In this document: positions 52,846 through 56,263 of the stretch, piece by piece
Position numbering within the stretch: position 1 is the stretch's first letter
Layout of the letters: each line of letters opens with the position of its first letter
Assembly (NCBI RefSeq): GCF_030757795.1
Contig: NZ_JAUQWH010000044.1
Span: 1 to 56,263, forward strand
Reading direction: 5' to 3'
Source of the DNA: Actinoplanes oryzae
Lineage (GTDB): Bacteria > Actinomycetota > Actinomycetes > Mycobacteriales > Micromonosporaceae
Length of the DNA: 56,263 bases
The notes under the pieces: model-generated
Database searches by the model: none
What the model was told of the DNA's origin: nothing
Seen by the model: only the letters and a program-made list of their open reading frames with translations
Position numbers and translations under genes: made by a program

Positions 52846-53233
52846 CGCAGGTCGCGACAGCTGTCGCCGTTCGTCCGTCGGGTGCCCGGGTTCCGGCCCG
52901 GGCACCGTCGGCGTTCCGTGGGTAGGGTGTTGCAGACGCCCGCCGCGGGTGAAGGGCCCCGATCCGTTGAACCACCTGCCCGCCGGAGCCGTGTTCTGGT
53001 CCAGCGGGAGCAAGCGCGGAGCCCTCCGCGGCGCAAGCTAGACTGACTGGCCCCTGACACGCCCGTTTTGGGGGGTCGGAGAACAGCCCTTTTGCGGGTA
53101 ACGTCGAGTCGGCAACCTCAGTAACGCACGTCGGCAGACGATGAACTGTGCAAGACGATGATTTGGCAACGAGGAAGATCGTCCTCAGCCGAGGGCCGGT
53201 GCGAGCCGGCCTATGAGCGCAGGGAGTATGTAG
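52846..53233 (+). other. clpP2-clpX intergenic region with hairpin, promoter boxes and long clpX leader
   Basis: 388 bp without a gene. ggtgcccggg/cccgggcacc (52881-52890/52897-52906) is a perfect 10-bp stem without T-run, a probable terminator or processing site. -10-like TAGGGT (52923-52928) and TAGACT (53039-53044) could start clpX transcripts with leaders of about 300 or 180 nt. A small stem ggccgg/ccggcc lies near 53200. The leader matches no RNA family I recognise. Confidence 0.5.
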
Positions 53234-54526
53234 GTGGCACGGATCGGCGACGGTGGCGACCTACTGAAGTGCTCGTTCTGCGGTAAGTCGCAGAAGCAGG
53301 TCAAGAAGCTCATCGCGGGCCCTGGGGTCTACATCTGCGACGAGTGCATCGACCTCTGCAACGAGATCATCGAGGAGGAGCTGGCCGAGACCGGCGAGGT
53401 GAAGTGGGAAGAGCTTCCCAAGCCGATGGAGATCTGCCAGTTCCTGGACAACTACGTGGTGGGGCAGGAGAACGCCAAGAAGGCTCTCTCCGTCGCCGTC
53501 TACAACCACTACAAGCGGATCCAGGCCGAGTCGAACGGCGCGCCCGGCGCGGGCAGCGACGTCGAGGTGGCCAAGTCCAACATCATGCTCATCGGCCCCA
53601 CGGGCTGCGGCAAGACGCACCTGGCGCAGACGCTCGCCCGGATGCTCAACGTCCCCTTCGCCATCGCGGACGCCACGGCCCTGACCGAGGCGGGCTATGT
53701 CGGTGAGGACGTCGAGAACATCCTGCTGAAGCTCATCCAGGCCGCCGACTACGACGTGAAGCGCGCCGAGCAGGGCATCATCTACATCGACGAGGTCGAC
53801 AAGATTGCCCGCAAGAGCGAGAACCCGTCGATCACCCGCGACGTCTCCGGCGAGGGCGTGCAGCAGGCCCTGCTGAAGATCCTGGAGGGCACGGTCGCCA
53901 ACGTGCCGCCGCAGGGCGGACGCAAGCACCCGCACCAGGAGTTCATCCAGATCGACACCACCAACGTGCTGTTCATCGTCGGTGGCGCCTTCGCGGGGCT
54001 GGACCGCATCATCGAGTCGCGCGTCGGCAAGAGCGGCGTCGGCTTCGGCGCCCACCTCCGCTCGGTCTCGGAGCGCAACACCGACGACATCTTCAGCAAG
54101 GTCATGCCGGAGGACATGCTGAAGTTCGGGCTGATCCCCGAGTTCATCGGCCGGCTCCCGGTGATCACCACGGTGCGCAACCTCGACCGCGAGGCGCTCA
54201 TCAAGATCCTGACCGAGCCGCGGAACGCGTACGTGAAGCAGTACCAGCGGCTCTTCGAGCTCGACGGCGTGGAGCTGGAGTTCGACGAGGGCGCCCTCGA
54301 AGCCATCGCCGACCAGGCCATGCTCCGGGGCACCGGCGCTCGCGGCCTGCGCGCGATCATGGAGGAGGTCCTCCAGAACGTGATGTTCGAGGTGCCCAGC
54401 AACCCCGACGCCGCCCGGGTCGTCATCACCCGCGAGGTCGTCGTGGAGAACGTCATCCCGACGATCGTCCCGCGCGAGTTCGGCGGCCGGCGCCCCCGGC
54501 GCGAGCGCGAGGAGAAGTCGGCCTGA
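53234..54526 (+). CDS. clpX: Clp protease ATP-binding subunit ClpX
   Basis: A 430-aa AAA+ unfoldase that feeds ClpP1P2. The zinc-binding domain has Cys13, Cys16, Cys35 and Cys38. Walker A GPTGCGKT is at 121-128, Walker [10 protein letters not shown] at 182-190, pore loop GYVG at 154-157, the RKH loop in [10 protein letters not shown], the sensor region, and the IGF-like ClpP-docking loop (around [11 protein letters not shown]). The GTG start is preceded by gggag at about 10 nt. The basic C-terminus [12 protein letters not shown] is species-specific. Confidence 0.98.
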   Translation: MARIGDGGDLLKCSFCGKSQKQVKKLIAGPGVYICDECIDLCNEIIEEELAETGEVKWEELPKPMEICQFLDNYVVGQENAKKALSVAVYNHYKRIQAESNGAPGAGSDVEVAKSNIMLIGPTGCGKTHLAQTLARMLNVPFAIADATALTEAGYVGEDVENILLKLIQAADYDVKRAEQGIIYIDEVDKIARKSENPSITRDVSGEGVQQALLKILEGTVANVPPQGGRKHPHQEFIQIDTTNVLFIVGGAFAGLDRIIESRVGKSGVGFGAHLRSVSERNTDDIFSKVMPEDMLKFGLIPEFIGRLPVITTVRNLDREALIKILTEPRNAYVKQYQRLFELDGVELEFDEGALEAIADQAMLRGTGARGLRAIMEEVLQNVMFEVPSNPDAARVVITREVVVENVIPTIVPREFGGRRPRREREEKSA

Positions 54527-54543
54527 GCCGTCCTGTGCCCTGA

Positions 54544-54586
54544 CACCACCGCCCGCGCACCCGCGCGTGGCGGTGGTGCTGTTTTT
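54544..54586 (+). terminator. Intrinsic terminator of clpX
   Basis: A 10-bp stem caccaccgcc / ggcggtggtg (54544-54553 / 54569-54578) with a GC-rich inner hairpin, followed by ctgttttt. Confidence 0.9.
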
Positions 54587-54615
54587 GCGCCCCTGCGCGG
54601 TCTTAGGGTGGTGCC

Positions 54616-55410
54616 ATGCGTGTTGCGGTGTGTCAGCTGAATGCTCGCGAGGACCGTACAAGCAATCTGGCCGTGGCCCGGGACCTTCTGGGCCGAGCCG
54701 CCGCAGCGGGCGCGACCCTCGCGGTCCTCCCGGAGTACGTCGACTATCTCGGCCCGGGCGCCGACGCCCCGAAGCCGGAAACCGTCGACGGGGAGTTCGC
54801 CGCCTTCTTCGCGGGTGCGGCCCGGGAGCTCGGCATCTGGGTCCACGCGGGCTCCTTCCACGAGGCGGGCCCCGACCCCGAGCGCACCTGGAACACGTCG
54901 CTGGTCTTCAACCCGCAGGGCGAGCTGACGGCGACCTATCGCAAGATCCACCTGTACGACGTGGAGATCCCGGGGCGCGTCTCCTATCAGGAATCCCGCA
55001 CGGTGGCGCCGGGGGACTCGCCCGTCGTCGCCGCGGTGGACGGGGTGCCGGTCGGGCTGTCGATCTGCTACGACCTGCGCTTCCCGGAGCTGTACCGGCA
55101 GCTGGCCATCGCCGGCGCCAAGGTGCTCGTGGTGCCGGCCGCCTTCATGCTGCACACCGGGCGGGACCACTGGGAGGTGCTGCTGCGGGCGCGGGCGATC
55201 GAGAACCAGTGCTACGTGGTGGCGGCGGGGCAGATCGGGGACCATGAGCCGGGGCGTACGTGCTTCGGGCGCAGCATGATCATTGATCCTTGGGGGACGG
55301 TGGTCGCCCAGGCGCCGGACACCGTGGGGGTCGTCACCGCGGATCTGGATCTGGGGCGGGTCGAGGAGATTCGGACGACGGTGCCTAGTTTGGCGAACCG
55401 GCGGTTGTAG
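54616..55410 (+). CDS. carbon-nitrogen hydrolase (Nit-family amidase)
   Basis: A 264-aa nitrilase-superfamily protein with the Glu-Lys-Cys triad: Glu40 (AVLPEY), Lys110 (YRKIHLYD) and Cys151 (LSICYDLRFPE). It is closest in pattern to the Nit1/Nit2-like amidases (deaminated-glutathione or omega-amidase types). ATG follows TAGGGT (54604-54609) by 6 nt, i.e. a leaderless transcript starting just after the clpX terminator. Substrate unconfirmed. Confidence 0.92.
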   Translation: MRVAVCQLNAREDRTSNLAVARDLLGRAAAAGATLAVLPEYVDYLGPGADAPKPETVDGEFAAFFAGAARELGIWVHAGSFHEAGPDPERTWNTSLVFNPQGELTATYRKIHLYDVEIPGRVSYQESRTVAPGDSPVVAAVDGVPVGLSICYDLRFPELYRQLAIAGAKVLVVPAAFMLHTGRDHWEVLLRARAIENQCYVVAAGQIGDHEPGRTCFGRSMIIDPWGTVVAQAPDTVGVVTADLDLGRVEEIRTTVPSLANRRL

Positions 55411-55419
55411 GGGTCTTCG

Positions 55420-55592
55420 TCTTCCGCTTCGTCCGCGTGCTGGAGGTCCGGCTGTGGGATTTCGCTTCGTTCCCGGGCTTGGCTTCGTTCGCGGGCTTGG
55501 CTTCCTTTGCGGGCCTCGGCCTCTTGTGCGGCCTTCAGCTCTTGCGCGGGCTTCGGCCTCTTGCGCGGGCTTCAGCTCTGCGCGGGGCTTCA
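55420..55592. repeat. Degenerate ~20-bp repeats before a minus-strand gene end
   Basis: Units like cttcgttcgcgggcttgg and ttgcgcgggcttcagctc recur from about 55425 to 55590. The last unit (gcgcggggcttcag) contains the stop codon of the small minus-strand membrane gene. Confidence 0.7.
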
Positions 55593-55805
55593 GTAGGTCT
55601 GCAGCAGGTAGCTCACGACTGCGACGCACACCACAGCGCCGGCGGCCAGGAGCATCGCGCCGCCCATCCGGGAGGGGCCGCGCCGGGCTAGGCGGAGCAC
55701 CGAGACCATGACGGCCACCAGCACCAGAACGCCGATGACCAGCTGAGACAGCGGCATCAGCTGGTCGAAGAGCGCATCCGCTGCGTACGTGTGGTCACCG
55801 GCCAT
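55590..55805 (-). CDS. small two-TM membrane protein
   Basis: A 71-aa protein with two hydrophobic helices (LSQLVIGVLVLVAVMVSVLRLA and GGAMLLAAGAVVCVAVVSYLL) joined by a basic loop RRGPSRMGG. ATG 55805 is preceded by CAGAGT at 7 nt. Not a family I recognise, and it may be an accessory membrane peptide. Its 3' end lies in the degenerate repeats. Confidence 0.65.
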   Translation of the reverse strand: MAGDHTYAADALFDQLMPLSQLVIGVLVLVAVMVSVLRLARRGPSRMGGAMLLAAGAVVCVAVVSYLLQTY

Positions 55806-56022
55806 GCCTGCAACTCTGGCACGGCCCGGGGCTCGTGCGTGTTACCGGGACGGGAGCCGATTTGCGTTTCGGGTGGGGGACCACGTAACTTTCTCTCTGC
55901 CCACGGGGAACCGGGAGGAACGGGGACGAAAGTCGCCGATCTGACGAGTCGCCGGAGGCACGCTTGCCGCAGCGCTAAGCTGTGGGGCACCGGGCGAGGT
56001 TGACGCGAAGCGGAACAACGAT

Positions 56023-56051
56023 TTGCGCCAGCGAGAACGACCGGGTAAGGT
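56023..56051 (+). promoter_or_regulatory. Promoter P1: TTGCGC-17-TAAGGT
   Basis: -35 TTGCGC 56023-56028, 17-bp spacer ending cgaccggg, -10 TAAGGT 56046-56051. Confidence 0.7.
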
Positions 56052-56190
56052 TTACCGGGTTCGCGGGGAACCGAGCGGATCGATCACCGAGTGATCTCCG
56101 GGCGGCCTGCGGGACCATCCGACACGATCCACCCGCTGAGGGTGGCTTCAGCGCGGAAAAACTTGGGCGGTGCGGCGGAGGACTTGGGTC

Positions 56191-56219
56191 TTGCGCTTGC
56201 GGGGCCGACCGGGTAAGTT
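56191..56219 (+). promoter_or_regulatory. Promoter P2: TTGCGC-17-TAAGTT
   Basis: -35 TTGCGC 56191-56196, 17-bp spacer ending cgaccggg, -10 TAAGTT 56214-56219. It shares the -35, spacer length and the extended gaccgggTAAG with P1, 168 bp upstream. Confidence 0.7.
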
Positions 56220-56249
56220 TGAGCGGTTGCCCCGAGCGGGTCTCCTACC

Positions 56250-56256
56250 AAGGAGG
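56250..56256 (+). promoter_or_regulatory. Perfect Shine-Dalgarno (aaggagg) of a gene starting at or just past the window end
   Basis: aaggagg followed by 7 nt to the last base of the window. The start codon is expected at about 56264, so the downstream gene is probably strongly translated. Confidence 0.75.
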
Positions 56257-56263
56257 TCCACAC

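Larger units (their letters stand above)
55806..56263 (+). other. 458-bp promoter/leader region of a gene beyond the window
   Basis: No coding region is supported. Contents: TAAGCT (55976-55981), two similar promoters (56023-56051, 56191-56219), palindrome GATCAC-cga-GTGATC (56082-56096), a hairpin ccaccc/gggtgg (56129-56145) and a perfect Shine-Dalgarno aaggagg at 56250-56256. Confidence 0.6.

Overview
This is a very GC-rich actinobacterial chromosomal segment, almost certainly from the Micromonosporaceae (an Actinoplanes/Micromonospora-like organism). The evidence is GTG- and TTG-rich start codons, TANNNT -10 boxes placed 6-8 nt before start codons (leaderless mRNAs), LigB, Rv2231c-type CobC and Eis homologues, a clpP1-clpP2-clpX block, and a gene order that, as I remember it, resembles the M. 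tuberculosis Rv2457c-Rv2477c and Rv2231c-Rv2236c neighbourhoods. It is core chromosome: I see no phage, transposase, CRISPR or secondary-metabolite cluster.

Layout. 1-2.7 kb: tRNA-Arg, an alpha/beta hydrolase, an SSB and an array of perfect hairpins. 2.7-9.8 kb: cobD-cobQ-kinase, an M48 protease, an M20 dipeptidase and a flavin monooxygenase. 9.9-13.5 kb: a tiny ORF, an ATP-dependent DNA ligase, a membrane protein and SURF1. 13.6-21.8 kb: cobB, a DinB-like protein, a class A PBP, then cobC-cobT-cysG. Corrinoid genes are thus split into three blocks that together cover precorrin-2 formation, a,c-amidation, cobyric acid synthesis, aminopropanol-arm donor synthesis, cobinamide formation and lower-ligand activation. 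21.8-28 kb: a VOC protein, otsA, ettA, a thioesterase, an Rv2474c-like protein and a YbjN protein, ending at a 31-bp perfect inverted repeat. 28-36.5 kb: a secreted beta-propeller, truncated haemoglobin, MFS transporter, MscS channel, HNH nuclease, class F sortase with a putative surface substrate, a CtaJ-like/DUF5130 pair and a Uma2 nuclease. 36.7-42.4 kb: pepN, a small ORF, DUF1015, an esterase and rpiB. 42.5-49.2 kb: low-complexity proteins, an Eis-type acetyltransferase, an ArsR-SRPBCC pair, LapA, GT2 and SDR. 49.6-55.4 kb: tRNA-Gly, tRNA-Pro, tig, clpP1P2, clpX and a nitrilase-family gene. The right edge is a promoter region with a duplicated promoter and a perfect Shine-Dalgarno sequence for a gene just outside the window.

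Most notable: (i) CobB keeps its P-loop but has Gly where the glutaminase nucleophile Cys should be, and carries a roughly 150-residue Pro/Ser/Ala tail; (ii) many intergenic regions are tandem duplications of the 3' end, stop codon included, of the adjacent gene; (iii) the class F sortase ORF lacks the expected stop and runs antisense into the HNH gene, and its neighbour carries an xPxTG-like motif (GPATG); (iv) regulatory sites are readable: an ArsR palindrome filling a promoter spacer, a ClgR-type site before clpP1, and two near-identical promoters at the right edge.
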